NCBI GenBank assembly: GCA_037043455.1
Contig: JAWPHD010011494.1
Coordinates: 1-64,000 of the forward strand
Direction: 5' to 3'
Length of the DNA: 64,000 nt
Source of the DNA: Cyrtodaria siliqua
Taxonomy: Eukaryota > Mollusca > Bivalvia > Adapedonta > Hiatellidae
Shown: positions 10,575 through 23,338 of the stretch, in pieces
Layout: every line of letters starts with the position of its first letter
Position numbering within the stretch: position 1 is the stretch's first letter
Notes under the pieces: generated by a model
What the model was told of the DNA's origin: nothing
The model's database searches: none
Seen by the model: the letters and a program-made list of their open reading frames with translations, nothing else
Position numbers and translations under genes: made by a program

Positions 10575-11814
10575 TATATATGTGCTAGATGAAGCTCCTT
10601 GTAAATAACGGGTCATGTTTAGGCTCATTTATTATGTTTAGGCCATTTCGACTATAAAATATCATTAGTTGTGTCAATTTTAATTGTGACGCCTAACCCC
10701 CCACGTAAAGCCTGATTGAAAAAAGCTGTAATCGTGAACACACTCGGCCAATCCCGTCATTCTTCGGGATGCCGCCTCGTGCGTCTCACGACTCTTCGTA
10801 TTGACATTTTGATCGCCGGATGGCAACGGCAAAAAAAATAGTCCACTGTTGCTATATAAAAAATATAGCGCTATCCACACGTGTTGATGTATAATTTTCG
10901 TTGAATGTTTGTTTTTTACATTGCAGATGAAGGTTTTGTCACTGTTTTCATGTAAATAAACTACTGACGGAGCAATCGGCTGAATGACATTGCAAACTTT
11001 GGATAACTTTGATTTTGAATGCAAATTTCTTTTGACGGGAATCTAGGCCGCGATGACGTAACCAATACGCAAACCTTCGATTATGGTGCGAAGTGGTGTA
11101 CGAGATGTTGCGAATGTAAGACGTTTGAGGCATAATTATATTTATCGTGACGTAAAATACTATACAAACAAACAATCAAACCTTTGGAAAACGTTAACCG
11201 TTACGTGCGCTGTGGCAAACACGTTTACAAAAACCGTATTGCCTATAATAGAAATGTACTGAGAAGTCATTACCAATATAATAATATTTTGAAATGTTTT
11301 CAAAAATAAAAAATAATAACACGATTAATTAAAGTCTTGTGAACAATGTTTTAGCAGAATAAAGACTCACTTTCATTGTGTGTGTACATGAATGAACTCT
11401 ATGACACATTTACGACCTGTATGAAAGGTTACACCGCTTATGGTTGCAACATGATCAACTGCTAGGGTTCTAACCATTTAGTTCAAGGTTTCTTGTTTCA
11501 CAAATTCACCCAATATCAATAAATAACCTATCGCATGGTGTGTGATAAATGTAACTAGTCAACTTAAGAAATAAAAACGATTTAAACTTTGATTTATTTC
11601 TGACACGTGATGTCACATTCCTGTTGTGTTGTCACACTTTTCATTGATGTCACCTTTTAGGATTTGGAATTAGTGACCAAGTATCGGGATATACTTATTA
11701 TATGTACTGCGGTCGGATTGAAGATGTCAATGGTATATCAGTACATCTAATAATTGATCGGACACGACCGTTTGTAATAAGATTTAGAATTGTTCTTATT
11801 AAACAGAATAGATG
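10575..11814. other. Unannotated stretch
   Basis: Only short ORFs (10680-11024 - and 10948-11175 -) with no recognisable domains. Confidence 0.35.
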
Positions 11815-12583
11815 GTGGTTTTAATATCTCTTAATGATATCACTTTAATACTGTTGCTTTTTGCTGATGATATGGCTCTACTGGGATCAAGCCCAGATGA
11901 CCTTCAGCAAAGTCTAAATAGACTCTATGAATACTGTGAATCCTGGGGGTCTTGAGGTTAATACTGAAAAGACAAAAATAGTTGTATTCCGTAAAAGGGT
12001 TAGAATTAAAGAATATGAAAGGTGGTATTATAATGGAAGTTTATTAGATGTCGTCGATGATTTTAATTATTTAGGTGTGGTTCTTAATTATACTGGCTCC
12101 TTTTCGTTAAACCAAACATGTATTTGTGGAAAAGCCTTAAAAGCAATGAATATTCTCTTGGTTAATATACGAAAATATGAATTGAAACCAAAATTATTTC
12201 TTCAGCTTTTCGATGCTTTTGTGGCATCAATATTAAATTATGGAAGTGAAATATGGGGGATTACAAAATCAAACGATATTGAGAGAATACAGTTAAACTT
12301 ACCACAAGTAATGCTGGTATTTACGGTGAGCTCTCTCGTTACCCTTATACATTAATAGATGTGTAAAAATGATCAAATATTGGTATAAACTATTGTCTAC
12401 AGAGAACATTATACTAAAAGAAATATATAAGGATTTATAATCTAACTGTAATAAGGGCGCGACGAATTGGCTAACTAATTTAAGGTTTATCCTAAACAGT
12501 AACGGTTTTAATAATGTCTGAGATAATCCCATGGGTGTTAGTTTTAAACTATTTCCTTCAATATTTAAGCAAAGATTAATAGA
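11815..12583 (+). mobile_element. Decayed non-LTR retrotransposon, reverse-transcriptase C-terminal part
   Basis: Conceptual translation across frames gives the catalytic box LLLFADDMALLG (about 11849-11884), then LNRLYEYCESWG, then after a shift LEVNTEKTKIVVFRKR (open frame 11927-12355), FNYLGVVLNYTGSFSLN and ILNYGSEIWG, and finally IFKQRLIE. These are the palm C-terminal and thumb motifs of LINE reverse transcriptases. At least two frameshifts and no start make it a pseudogene. The 5' part is missing. The coding trace stops where the TCTA microsatellite begins and appears to resume at about 13890. It resembles the LINE at 28.3-31.3 kb; the exact clade is not determined. Confidence 0.85.
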
Positions 12584-12930
<347 letters not shown>

Positions 12931-13024
12931 ATAATTTGACCCCCACAACCACTTCCCCCAATCGATTGTTTGCATTACAAATACATGTATAAGAATGGAA
13001 ATACAAATACAAATAAATGGAGTT

Positions 13025-13150
13025 TCTTTTTTGCATAATTCATGAACGTAATATATTTAAACCCATGGAAGAATGATAATAAGAAATGTAATCCCATGTT
13101 TTTATTTATTACACGCAAGCAGTTATATTCAATACTAAAAGAGCACTCGC
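13025..13150. mobile_element. TTAA-type MITE family P, internal fragment
   Basis: Internal similarity to family P copies (TTTTTGCATA, ATATATTTAAAYCCATGGAA followed by an A-rich stretch, then ACGCAAGCAG). No terminal AGGGACAC is present. Confidence 0.45.
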
Positions 13151-13350
13151 GTTAAATCCTCTTTTTATTTTACGTCTAAAGCAGGGTCCTAGTTATATAT
13201 CCCAGCCTAAATGAAGCACATAATCCGTGTTTTGGCTACCATGTAATTAGAAAGAAACATGTGTTCATTAGAACGTTTTTAAACATGAAATTATTTCAGT
13301 ACCATCGTGAATTAGTAAGATAACGACAAATCACCCGTCACCAGTAATTG

Positions 13351-13649
13351 TGTTGGGACATGCGGCGATCTTGATATTTTAAAACTCGCGGCGTCCGGTT
13401 AGTTTGTCTACATTATTATTAATTATAACAATAGTATAAAGCAAATTATTTTTGCATATTTCAAACTGTTTGGTATATGGCACCAATAATATATTTAAAT
13501 TCATGGAAGAAAAAGATTTGAAAAATAAAAATGTTATTTAATTATATGCAAACAGGTTGAAAGTCAAAATGATACGGAATTAATAAATTGTAATGTTAAT
13601 TGTAATGCTTGCTACAACTGGACTTCTAGATTGCCATGTGTCCCTTTAC
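13351..13649. mobile_element. TTAA-type MITE family P, nearly full, ends decayed
   Basis: The left end reads TTGGGACATGCGGCGATCTT and the right end AGATTGCCATGTGTCCCTTT. Between them are the family hallmarks ACTCGCGGCGTCCGGTTAG, AATTATAACAATAGTATAAA and TTTTTGCATA. It lies between the two halves of the decayed LINE. Confidence 0.8.
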
Positions 13650-13884
13650 ATAGTAAATGATTTGTTATTTCCGCACCTATATTTCGGAAAAACTAAATAG
13701 TTTAAAACATAGTACACGAGCGAGTACAAACATGCTATTGTGTATTTAATAAAAGTACGCATTTATTAAACAAAAAACAATATACAGTTTGACAATAGCG
13801 AGTACGAGTATATGAAGGAGTAATTATAAGAAGTTATTTTTTTATATAGTTTATTAAAGTACAATATTACATACATTAAAACAT

Positions 13885-14413
13885 AACATATGATTTATCT
13901 ATGTCAATCTAAAAGAATTAAAGAGACTATATGAACATATCAACATTTAGAATTGCTTTGACTAAATTAAGAGTCTCATCTAGAAATAAAAGCAGGGCGA
14001 TGGATTAAACCAAACAGAACACCGATAAATGAGAGAAAATGTAGTATTTGTAATATTTTATAAAATGAGTTTCATTTTGTGTTAGAATGTCCGTTATATT
14101 CCGATCTGAGAAAACAATTTATCAAAAAATACTATTGGAATAGACCGAATATGCATAAAATGATTTTGTTAATTAATTGAACATGAACATGTACAAAATA
14201 AATAAGAAACGTAGCCATTTACATAAATACAGCCTTTCATAAAAGGAACGAATCTATGTTTGCCAATACTTGAACCTATCTCGTATCATGTATTTAAAAG
14301 TGTTGTAGCGTTGCTAATAATATATATGTTTACCTGCATATGTATACCTGGTTGATAATTAAGCATCTATTACAAATCTTAATAAAATATCTGTTCTGTT
14401 CTGTTCTGTTCTT
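13885..14413 (+). mobile_element. LINE C-terminal remnant with 3' UTR and CTGTT tail
   Basis: Shifting-frame translation gives LTKLRVSSR, then NERKCSICN and HFVLECPLYSDLRKQFIKK, then YYWNRPNMHKM. This matches the cysteine/histidine-rich C-terminus of the LINE at 30458-30892 (SKLRVSSHT, HERKCVVCNTLEDEYHFVIEC). It ends with a UTR, an AATAAAA signal near 14381 and about four CTGTT repeats. It is probably the continuation of 11815-12583. Confidence 0.75.
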
Positions 14414-14886
14414 AAAATTACTTACGTGTCCGTACAAATAAAAGCTATGAACTATATGCAATCACGTATGGAATGTACGAATAGACATGTATCAGTATCA
14501 ACAATGAGTATGTTAGTCGGACTTGCAATTGTCCTAAGTTAAAAACCTTCTCCTAACAACGAAGAAGTTCATTATACATGTATATTATAATTGTTTGTTG
14601 TTTAATTTGAAGACTGAGTCTGACTGTCAGCCATATATGTATATTCTCATGGGCGGTTAGTCTATTGGAAATTTGAAAATAAACTTATTATTACGTTTGA
14701 AAATAATTGACAAATTAAACTTAAGTGATTCGTTCTGAGCAATGTCATATAACGCGTTCGTGAACTAACATTTGGTTTTAATTTGTTTTCAAAAAAAAAA
14801 ATCAAATGATATGACCTCAGCCATATTAGCCGAATGCAATGCAAATAATAAAGGGCGTAATTACTACTAGGCAGTATTTGTTTTAA
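14414..14886. other. Unannotated AT-rich stretch
   Basis: No gene or repeat family recognised. Confidence 0.35.
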
Positions 14887-15080
14887 GCCGGGCATCCATT
14901 TGTACATGATCCTTGGTCCGTGTCCGTATCCGCGTCAGTGCATCCGTGTCCGTCAAAAATCGCACGTCACGAATGCGGTCACGGATACGAAACTGATCAA
15001 TGATTTTCTCTATATAACCAGGGAGTAAGTATACACGGATACGGACACGTACCACGGATCAGGTACAAATGGATGCCCGG
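14887..15080. mobile_element. 194-bp MITE with about 45-bp terminal inverted repeats and TTTTAA duplication
   Basis: Left end GCCGGGCATCCATTTGTACA pairs with right end GTACAAATGGATGCCCGG. The complementarity continues through GATCC and the CCGTGTCCGTATCCG motifs. TTTTAA lies on both sides (14881-14886 and 15081-15086), consistent with a target-site duplication. Non-coding, superfamily not assigned. Confidence 0.85.
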
Positions 15081-17386
15081 TTTTAAATAAATCATTGTGT
15101 CTGCAAAAATACTTGTAGTACTGGCAACACTAAGAGTACACAATACGAACTCCCAGACAATATGAATGGTTAGAGTACTAGTACCGTTAAACAATGCTGT
15201 GGCTGTTTGCAAAACGACTTTGATGTACAGGCTGACCTGATTGCAATTCCAGATATGCAAGAAGCATGTCCGTTATTTTCCTAACTGCAATTAGCGCCAC
15301 CATGTCACATATTTCCTCGATGTTATTGCTGACGCTTTTCGCGTTTTATTTTTAATACACACCTCTCGAACAATATGGGCGCTAACTATATTGTCTTCAT
15401 GTATGCATATCGTCTTACTGACGTCATACAAATATGCAAAAGATATCTTTAGGCAAGTTTTAAAATAGTGTTTTTTATTTACTACAATACCGACTTAAAA
15501 TGCGATTAAAATACTAATAGTAAACTAAGGTAAGGTGTTGATGGAATTATGTCACCCAATCGGTAAATTTTCGGTAATTTCACGCTTAGTCCTCGATCTT
15601 TGAAGTTTGTATATAGCCCGAAGCACCTTCCATAATCAGCTATCGTTACTCTGTCAAAAGCTTCTCATTACAAGCAATCATGAGATATAATTGAATTTTG
15701 GGGACATATTAAGATTCAATCTCGACGTGGATGATGGTAATAAAGTATTCGGTTAAGACATTATTATGGCCAATGTTTGGCATGTGTTTGTATTGACGGA
15801 CTTTTATTTTTTTACAGACGACACTCTGTCAAATTTAAAATGAACCAATGTGTTTAATCATGCTTGGTCAGCTTGTTCGAATTCACTGAACGCATTTCGA
15901 AAGTTTGAACTCGAGCTTGATGGAAATTTTATTCAAATATTTGATACATGTTACATTTTGGATTAACATGTCGTCAACCACGTCAGGGACTGTAGATAGA
16001 CGTATGCAAAAAGAACTCCTGACCACGTCTATCGAAGAAGCACTGAACAATATAGAATGTTATTGTATACCTACTGCCTATTAAAGCTCATTTAATACAG
16101 CCACCTGTTAATTTTATTGCAGACTATTTACCCAAATTAAGAATAAATGAACCCACATGTGTGTATTACAAACACTTCTGACTTTAATGCTGTTTTTTCA
16201 AGAGGCCAATTAGTGTTTCTGTGTAAACATCGACATTTTATGACGATATATTGAGACTATCTTGAATATCTTTAGCGAAAATGAAACAGGTTCTCTACTT
16301 CGGTTTCATATATAATTTGTGGGGCGAAAGTTATAAATATTCAACATCGATGATTGGGAAAGGTCCTGAACACGATACACGAAAACATACATTTAACTCT
16401 ACTGGGAACAAACAGTTATCCAAAGTTGAAAGGTAAAATTAACATGGGTCGATTACAACGTATTACAGGAGTAATGCTAAGCACAAATACAAACAAAAAC
16501 ATCGGGCGTATAATAACATTAGATCAAAAGCTTAAACAAGTAACAAAAGGCAAAAACTATTGTTTATGCGTGAAACCTATACCTTTTACTTGAAGGCCGT
16601 GTTTAGCTATCTCTGAAAACTTGATAACAGCAGACACAAACATGAAACGTGTGATTTAGATAATGTCGGTAGTTTCGCGGGGGAAAAGTAGCATTGCGCT
16701 CTTTCTCGCCATCCGCTAGTTACGCCCTATAATTGATTTAGAACGGTTGTATATTGGGTTCCATGTGGACTTTTTTTATTTTAACCAGTTGAAACTCCAG
16801 TCGAAACTTATGCAATACATCTTAACCCAGGTTAGCTTATTGTTTCTATGAATATATTCTAGATCTTCAAAGGAAATGTAAGATTTAGATTGGTCATCAG
16901 CATAGAATTTACATTTTTGAAGTATACAACTTAATAATATTTTCTTAATGTGTATTAATATATGAACTAGTGGTACGGCGGCCGTACAAACTTCTCCCCA
17001 CGTCACATCGAACTAGCGGTGTGGCTACCGTAACAGGACTCCCGGCACTGCGAATCAGTAATGTTATTATACGGATTGGGACTTTTGTATTAAAGTAGAA
17101 TACAGCTTAAGCCGGTACTAGGGCCGTGAGAGGTGTTGTATTGTATATTACCTAATAGATTTATAGACATTTTTATTGACACGTGATATATATTAACATA
17201 AATTTATATAATTATATAGAACAAAACAATCAATATTACATTTTGTTACTTTCATCATGGATATATATGTATATGTAGATCTATGCTTTCATACATAAGC
17301 ATTCACTTTAGAAATACTTATAGGTATATTATCTGCTTTACTTTCTGACAAACGTATACATAACGTTTTCTGTATGGCCACCATTA
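15081..17386. other. Unannotated stretch of about 2.3 kb
   Basis: Only short ORFs with no recognisable domains (such as 16354-16593 + and 16776-17006 -). It could be intergenic or intronic. Confidence 0.35.
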
Positions 17387-17507
17387 AAGGGACACATGGC
17401 AATTTCAATTGTTTTTAAAACTCACGGCGTCCCGTTAGGTTTTTCACATGACTTACCTATTCGCAAATAATTATTTATAAGTAGATTTGAATAATTCAAC
17501 TCGCATT

Positions 17508-17757
17508 GTGTTCATATACTACTAATTGTGTTCATATATTACTAACTGTGTTCATATATTACTAATTGTGTTCATATATTACTAATTGTGTTCATATATT
17601 ACTAATTGTGTTCATATATTACTAATTTCATATTTTACTAATTCTGTTCATATATTACTAATTGTGTTCTTATATTACTAATTGTGTTCGTTAATATATT
17701 ACTAATTGTGTTCATATATTACTAATTGATGATTTGCATATATTACTAATTGACGAT
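17508..17757. repeat. 20-bp minisatellite (about 12 units) inside a family P MITE
   Basis: The unit is TGTTCATATATTACTAATTG with a few length variants. The last units carry TTTGCATATATTACTAATTG, which links the array to the normal family P interior (TTTTTGCATATTACTAACTT when read in the same direction). Confidence 0.95.
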
Positions 17758-17777
17758 TTTATTACACCAATAATAAA

Positions 17778-18196
17778 TACTTAAGGCAAAAAGAACCGCA
17801 ACTCGGGAATTTGCGTTATATAATGTATATACTGCATACTTATTCAAAATAAACCCCAAGACGTTTTGTAGCTAGTTAGAGAAAGAACAAATGAGATGTT
17901 GTATACTTATTAATCACAGTACCCTTTATAACAAGAAATGAATAAATGTTGAAGTTCCTCTTTGAAAATCTGAGCCAGAGTTTGCAAAATTTTACATTCT
18001 AAGTTTGCTCACCTGCTTGCGCCAAACGCGTACATTATCAATAATTAAACTTTGAAGTGGTATTATTTGGTATGTTATGTGTTGTTTTCCGAAAGGAAAT
18101 GTCTTTTACAGCAGCATTCAATTAAGAGCAGCATATTATACATACAATATATAGCGGAAATTCCTGAGTTGTGTTTCTTTTTTTTTTTTGTGTAGT
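17778..18196. mobile_element. TA-type MITE (copy 2, diverged)
   Basis: Terminal TACTTAAGGCAAAAAGAACC and a decayed right end. The interior matches the family (GTTGAAGTTCCTCTTTGAAA, TAAGTTTGCTCACCTGCTTG, ATACAATATATAGCGGAAAT). 'ACTCGGGAATT' subtype. Inserted in the family P element. Confidence 0.85.
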
Positions 18197-18318
18197 TTAA
18201 AGCTACGGTAGATTAACGAAGAAAACATGAAAACTCCCGGTTGTGTTACCTTTTACACTCAGATTTAAAATCGAAATAACACAGGACTGATCAATTCATG
18301 ATTGATTTTAGATACTGT

Positions 18319-18994
18319 TTAAAGGGGGTTGATGCACTATTTTCAAACAAGATTTATTTAAAAGGGCTCTGACAACTTTAAAAATAGCTAAAATAATTAT
18401 CAAAATACCATGAAAAATAAATGAGATATGAGCTATTGAAAATTTGCAAAGAACATAAATTGAGGCGGCCATCTTGGAACGATGACGTCGTCGCGCCTTT
18501 TTACCATATATGGCATATTTACAAAATATATTATACAGCGAAAAAAATCACTGCACATTTATTAAATGTAAATACTAGTATACAGATGTAAAATGTATAA
18601 ATTGTAAGCTTATTTTTCATTTCCAGTGATTTTCTTTGCTTAAAATACATTTAATCAGTCTGCCATATATTGTAAAATTGCGGGATGACGTCATCGTTCA
18701 AAGATGGCCGCCTCTTTTAATTAAACGGGTTTCCTGACAGAAACTCAAAAAACACAAAAAAAAACTGTATGGCAGTAGGAGTATCTTGTGAGTCGTTTTA
18801 TATACTGATAAATACAGTATTTCATTGCTTATCATCAAATAAAAAACATCAACTTAAAAAAAAAATATGACCGCCTCCATTTGTGTTTCTTTACAAATTT
18901 TCAATAAGTCATATCTCCTTTATTTTTCATGGCATTTTGATAATTCTTTCAGCTTTTCTCAAGTTTTTTTGAAAATAGTGCATCAACCCTTTAA
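18319..18994. mobile_element. TTAA-flanked foldback MITE with CRE and YY1-like motifs
   Basis: TTAAAGGGGGTTGATGCACT at the left and GTGCATCAACCCTTTAA at the right form terminal inverted repeats. Imperfect complementarity extends about 150 bp (AATTATCAAAATACCATGAA on the left pairs with TTCATGGCATTTTGATAATT on the right). An inner inverted pair carries GGCGGCCATCTTGG (about 18466-18478) and TGACGTCA followed by AAGATGGCCGCC (18686-18712). Non-coding. TTAA at both ends suits a piggyBac-type target. Confidence 0.85.
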
Positions 18995-19602
18995 ACCTAT
19001 TCCACATGTTAAACGCTTTATTGGTTCGTCGAATTCTTAGCATCTAGGAACAATGTCTGCAATATGGTTCACATCATATTACGTTATTGTTAAATAACTT
19101 TGATGATTGAGTTCGACTCACACGTATACCAAGAAAAATGTATGTCATTTCTTTGTATTTTCTTACTTACGCTCGCAAAGCAAAACACATATTAAACACA
19201 TTCCATAGACAAATAAAAGACGCAAATCTCTGGGTACCTAACACAAAACACATTTAATCCAGAATTCATTACCGGAGAAACGTTCTTCTTATAAAAGAGA
19301 ATTTCTGGAATTTGTGGAAAAGAGCATGGGCGTACCTCAGAAGTAGACACGAAACATGCTTCCAACAAGAGACGGGAGACATTCTACGGAGTGCAATTTC
19401 AACGCTGAAAAGTTAATGTCATACAGTTATTTTAATTGAGACAATTTATTTGGCAGAAATTCGTTAGCAGAGAATGGTTTCCCACGCTGGGGGAGCCGTA
19501 GATATTCCAATTAAATTGAAATGATACACTGCGGCGCAAAGTGGCAGCAGTGACGTCAGATGTTTGACAAGAAAATACCTCTAATGTGAAATGGATATAT
19601 AT
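18995..19602. other. Unannotated stretch
   Basis: No gene or repeat family recognised. Confidence 0.35.
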
Positions 19603-19612
19603 TTTTTTTACT

Positions 19613-19863
19613 GGTTTGTTTGTTTGTATGGTGTTTTACGTCATTTTCAACACATGCAAGGTTATATATGATTGTCGATTTTTTGTAGTGGAGGCAGACC
19701 ACCCACTTTTCCTGGGTAGAACCAGTACTGTACACCTCCCATCATCCGTAAGAATCGACCCTTTCTCACTTACAAGTCGAGCCCCCAGTGGGATTCGAAC
19801 CCGCAGCGGTGAGAGGCAAAGGTTTACAACGCAACGTCGTTAACCATTCGGCCACGGAGACGC
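19613..19863 (-). mobile_element. SINE family A, full-length minus copy
   Basis: On the minus strand it runs from the tRNA-like head (GTCTCCGTGGCCGAATGGTT) through B-box GGTTCGAATCC and the body to a CAAACAAACC tail. Flanks TTTTTTTACTGG (19603-19614) and TTTTTTTATTGG (19864-19875) agree at 11 of 12 positions and look like an aged target-site duplication. Confidence 0.92.
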
Positions 19864-19875
19864 TTTTTTTATTGG

Positions 19876-22285
19876 AAGCAGTTGACTAAATCTTCCCTGT
19901 AACTGGGCAATGCATTGCCTTTCATGTATTACAAGATATATTATATTACTTGATACATTATATTAATGAATGAAATGCTATGCCAGACATATCCTAATTT
20001 AAAGTGTCAAATTAAAACAAGATATGTATATAACCGAAGTGTAATCGATAAACGTGTAAAAGAAAAAAAAAGTAACAGTGTACATTGGAAATTTCGAAAA
20101 CAACACCTACAACATTTACTTCTGTATGTTTATTCGACTGCTAACAGTCAACCAAAATGTTTCTACTAGTATATAGTTCATATATGTTATAGTTCATATA
20201 CTATACTATATTATATACAATATTTAGTATACATCTGCACATACTGCCATATATATAGGAAAACTAATATCTATACACAGTTACAACATTTAGACAATTA
20301 AAACAGGATATTTATTGTTTTCCCAACATCAACGATCGTAACGACGTGTATGGTTGGGGCGGAAGTCGATAGTAGCACGCGGTCATCGTGAAAGGCATGC
20401 GTTATCCTTTGTCGTGCTTCACAATTCTTATCCCTTTATTAATATGGAAATAATTAAAATCTGATCAGACAGTTTATTAAGTCTTAAATTATATGCGAAC
20501 AAGTAAATTGAACGTTGATAACGTATTTGTGTTAGAGTATAAAGGCGACTAAATGGTTTTATGTCCATGGAAGTGCTCATGTGTATGCGAACAATAAGAG
20601 GAAGGGCAATTTTGCACGCGTGCAGCACGTGTCGCTTTATGTAGAAATTATTGGGTAGTTAGTCCGAGTTTACTGGAGCGATGCAAAGAGATGTAGGCGG
20701 TCTGAAGCCATGTCCAGACCGGAAATTGCTGAGATTATCGGTTTTCGCGATGGTCGAGCGATGACAATCATGGTCTTACGGAGTGCGCTAACACGTGTTT
20801 CCTTCAGGAAAGATCTGATTGTCAGTTTAGAGAAGAAGAATTGGAAAACACGATAAAGAACGTCAATAGTTTCATCCCTTCAAAATGAAAATGAATTATA
20901 ACGGAATGTTGTAAAGCTTCTTTGCGGGGATTACTCTGTAATTATATAGCTACAGGGATAGTTATTTTCTTAAAACACAACATGGGCTTAACGGAAATAT
21001 AATTGAAAAACCTTTGCAATTATATAAAGCCATATGAGACTAAACGTGCATGAATTTGAGATAAACATATGAGCCATAAAACAAATTAAGTTAAATTCTA
21101 ATATGAACTAAATAAAATGTATAAAATGTTATATGATAAATGACTGTAAAATTTAATTCAAATCATTATTTGCTCAAAATCAATACTGTGTTTTTTAAAC
21201 TACGCAGTATAATATGATTTAGGTTAATATTAATTAATTACACTTTTGTTATAAATCATAGAGTACACTTTTGTTATAAATCACAGAGCAGATAGTGTGT
21301 TTTAACTAGGCATGAACAGTTCGTCGTCAATATTGAACGCCTGGAAGAGAACACATACTCACAAGCCAGCATCTAAAATAAAAAAATGCGTTTGTCATAA
21401 TTTAGAGCATCGCCTGTTTGACAATTATTAAAGACATAAACCATTTGTCAGTGCTTACATCCATATCTACTAGTACCCGCCATTGTGCTTCCCGTCTATC
21501 CCTCTATCAAGGGATCTTATCTTGGCAATTACTTACCGTGCGTGATATATTACTTCTCTAAAACCCACCTAATTCGTCATTCTGACCTCTAAAGCTTTGT
21601 GCCACCTCTTCCAGCTGACATTAACGATCAAAACTTATTCCTGATAATCTTCGAATTTCTTCGGAATTGGCATCCCGCGATTTTATGGTGTCTTGTTACG
21701 AACTGAAGAACTATTTGATTGCAGAGAAAGATTAGTGGTTTACACGACGGGTGCGCTTGTTTCAGTTTGTTTGGATTCGGTAGACACTTGTTAGGAAAAG
21801 AAACTCATTAGCTGATTTACATTAGTGTCAATTAACGATTGTTGATTGTTGACAGAAAATGTATCCATTTTGTCCAAGTAAGTTTTCACTTACTGAACCC
21901 TTTTCTGTAAATGGTATTTTAAACAAAATGCTGGGGTTGAATAGTTTGCATGTGTTACCACGAGTATTAGCATATATCGTGATGAATGACAAACCTCTAC
22001 TATAGGCGCTTACCTAGACTGGTATCAGTCTATAAATTAGACTATAAATAATAAATTTAGACAAATTAGAAAAAAAAATACTCTGCATAAAAATTATTTT
22101 ATTTTCAAGCTCTGTTTCTCTCCATGGCTGAATTTATACTTAATGTTGAGATAAGACTTTACAAGTTATAAGTGGAGATATTTGCCTCTTTTAGTGCTAA
22201 GGAAATTCTGTAATGATAGGTTATAGTTAAAATGTTATAATATTAAGGACTAATGCCAGTCTAGCGCTTACCGTGTTTCTTATGA
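19876..22285. other. Unannotated stretch of about 2.4 kb
   Basis: No gene recognised. Contains AT-only palindromic sequence near 20168-20230 and a 25-bp direct duplication at about 21240-21290 (ACACTTTTGTTATAAATCA twice). Confidence 0.35.
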
Positions 22286-22760
22286 GGTCATATACCACTA
22301 TTGCATTTCCCATAGGCCTCCATTATAGCCTTTTGGCCTACAACCCCTATTCCTATATCCGAATGGATGATAAAACCTAACCTTTTTTAAAGAACTATCT
22401 TAGAGACACTCAAAAATGACCAGCAAATTGGTGATAATCTGATGCTTTCAGCCTCTAATAATTGTTTATAACTGAAGGTGGCCACTCCCAGAATGGCAGA
22501 ATGGCAGTAAAGATATTTTACTTTTTGCAAATATACTCTCAGTAAAATTGTATCCATTAAAATGCAAATTTCAGTCAAAATATCCTAAATCAACATGTTT
22601 TATGATGGAAACATAATATTTTGATGTTTTATGGGGATTTGTTATGATTTGGGTAATTTAATCCAATCAGAATCTACCTTACAATCTGACTATATGCCCT
22701 AATAGACCCTAAACTTTTTTCAACCAATCAGAAGCCCCAAGTCAATAGTGGTATCTGACC
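22286..22760. mobile_element. MITE family Q, copy 1
   Basis: Ends GGTCATATACCACTATTGCA and CAATAGTGGTATCTGACC are inverted repeats of about 18 bp, flanked by ATGA on each side. The interior (GTTTTATGATGGAAA, CAACCAATCAGA) matches the inverted copy at 33472-33873. A minus-strand ORF inside has no recognisable family. Confidence 0.8.
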
Positions 22761-22794
22761 ATGAAGTAGTGTTAAACAGCTCAACTATGGCTCA

Positions 22795-23062
22795 CAAATA
22801 CAGATAAAAGAGACCACGAATACAGATAAAAGAGACCACGAATACAGATAAAAGAGACCACGAATACAGATAATACAGATAAAAGAGACCACGAATACAG
22901 ATAAAAGAGACCACGAATACAGATAAAAGAGACCACGAATACAGATGACCACGAATACAGATAAAAGAGATCACGAATACAGATAAAAGAGACCTCGAAT
23001 ACAGATAAAAGAGACCACGAATACAGATAAAAGAGACCACGAATACAGATAAAAGAGACCGA
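22795..23062. repeat. 22-bp minisatellite (about 12 units)
   Basis: The unit is GACCACGAATACAGATAAAA plus GA, with two shortened units at about 22871 and 22946. It immediately precedes a family P MITE at 23091. Confidence 0.97.
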
Positions 23063-23090
23063 AGATGTAACAGTTTACCATGTTCAGTAC

Positions 23091-23338
23091 TTAAAGGGAC
23101 ACATGGCATCTTGATTTTTTTAAAAACTCTCGCGTCCCGTTAGTTTTTCTACATAACTTGAATTTGTTCAGTCATTAATATTAATTATAAAAACAGTATA
23201 AAGCAAATTGTTTTTGCATATTACTGTCTGTTGCATATATTGCAGCAATACTGTATTTCAACCTATGGTAGAATAAGACGAAACACTGAAAACTCGAAAT
23301 TTTAATGTTTGATAAAAACTTCGAGATTGTCCATTTAA
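23091..23338. mobile_element. TTAA-type MITE family P, shortened
   Basis: Left end TTAAAGGGACACATGGCATC is intact. The interior motifs CTCGCGTCCCGTTAGTTTTT and AATATTAATTATAA are present. The right end is decayed (CGAGATTGTCCATTTAA). Confidence 0.85.

Larger units (their letters stand above)
17387..18245. mobile_element. Family P MITE expanded by a minisatellite and a nested TA-type MITE
   Basis: The left end TTAAAGGGACACATGGCAAT is followed by the family motif CTCACGGCGTCCCGTTAG. After the 20-bp array (17508-17757) the family interior resumes (TTACACCAATAATAAA). It is interrupted again by the TA-type MITE at 17778-18196, then resumes (TTTAAAGCTACGGTAGATTA, ACGAAGAAAACATGAAAAC), matching the 53.8-kb copy's ACCTATTGTAGAATAACGAA. 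The right terminus was not found. Confidence 0.75.

Noticed and set aside
11838..12355. An intact host reverse transcriptase or telomerase gene
   Set aside because: Frameshifts and stops, LINE-type motifs, and a matching LINE elsewhere in the window show a dead retrotransposon.
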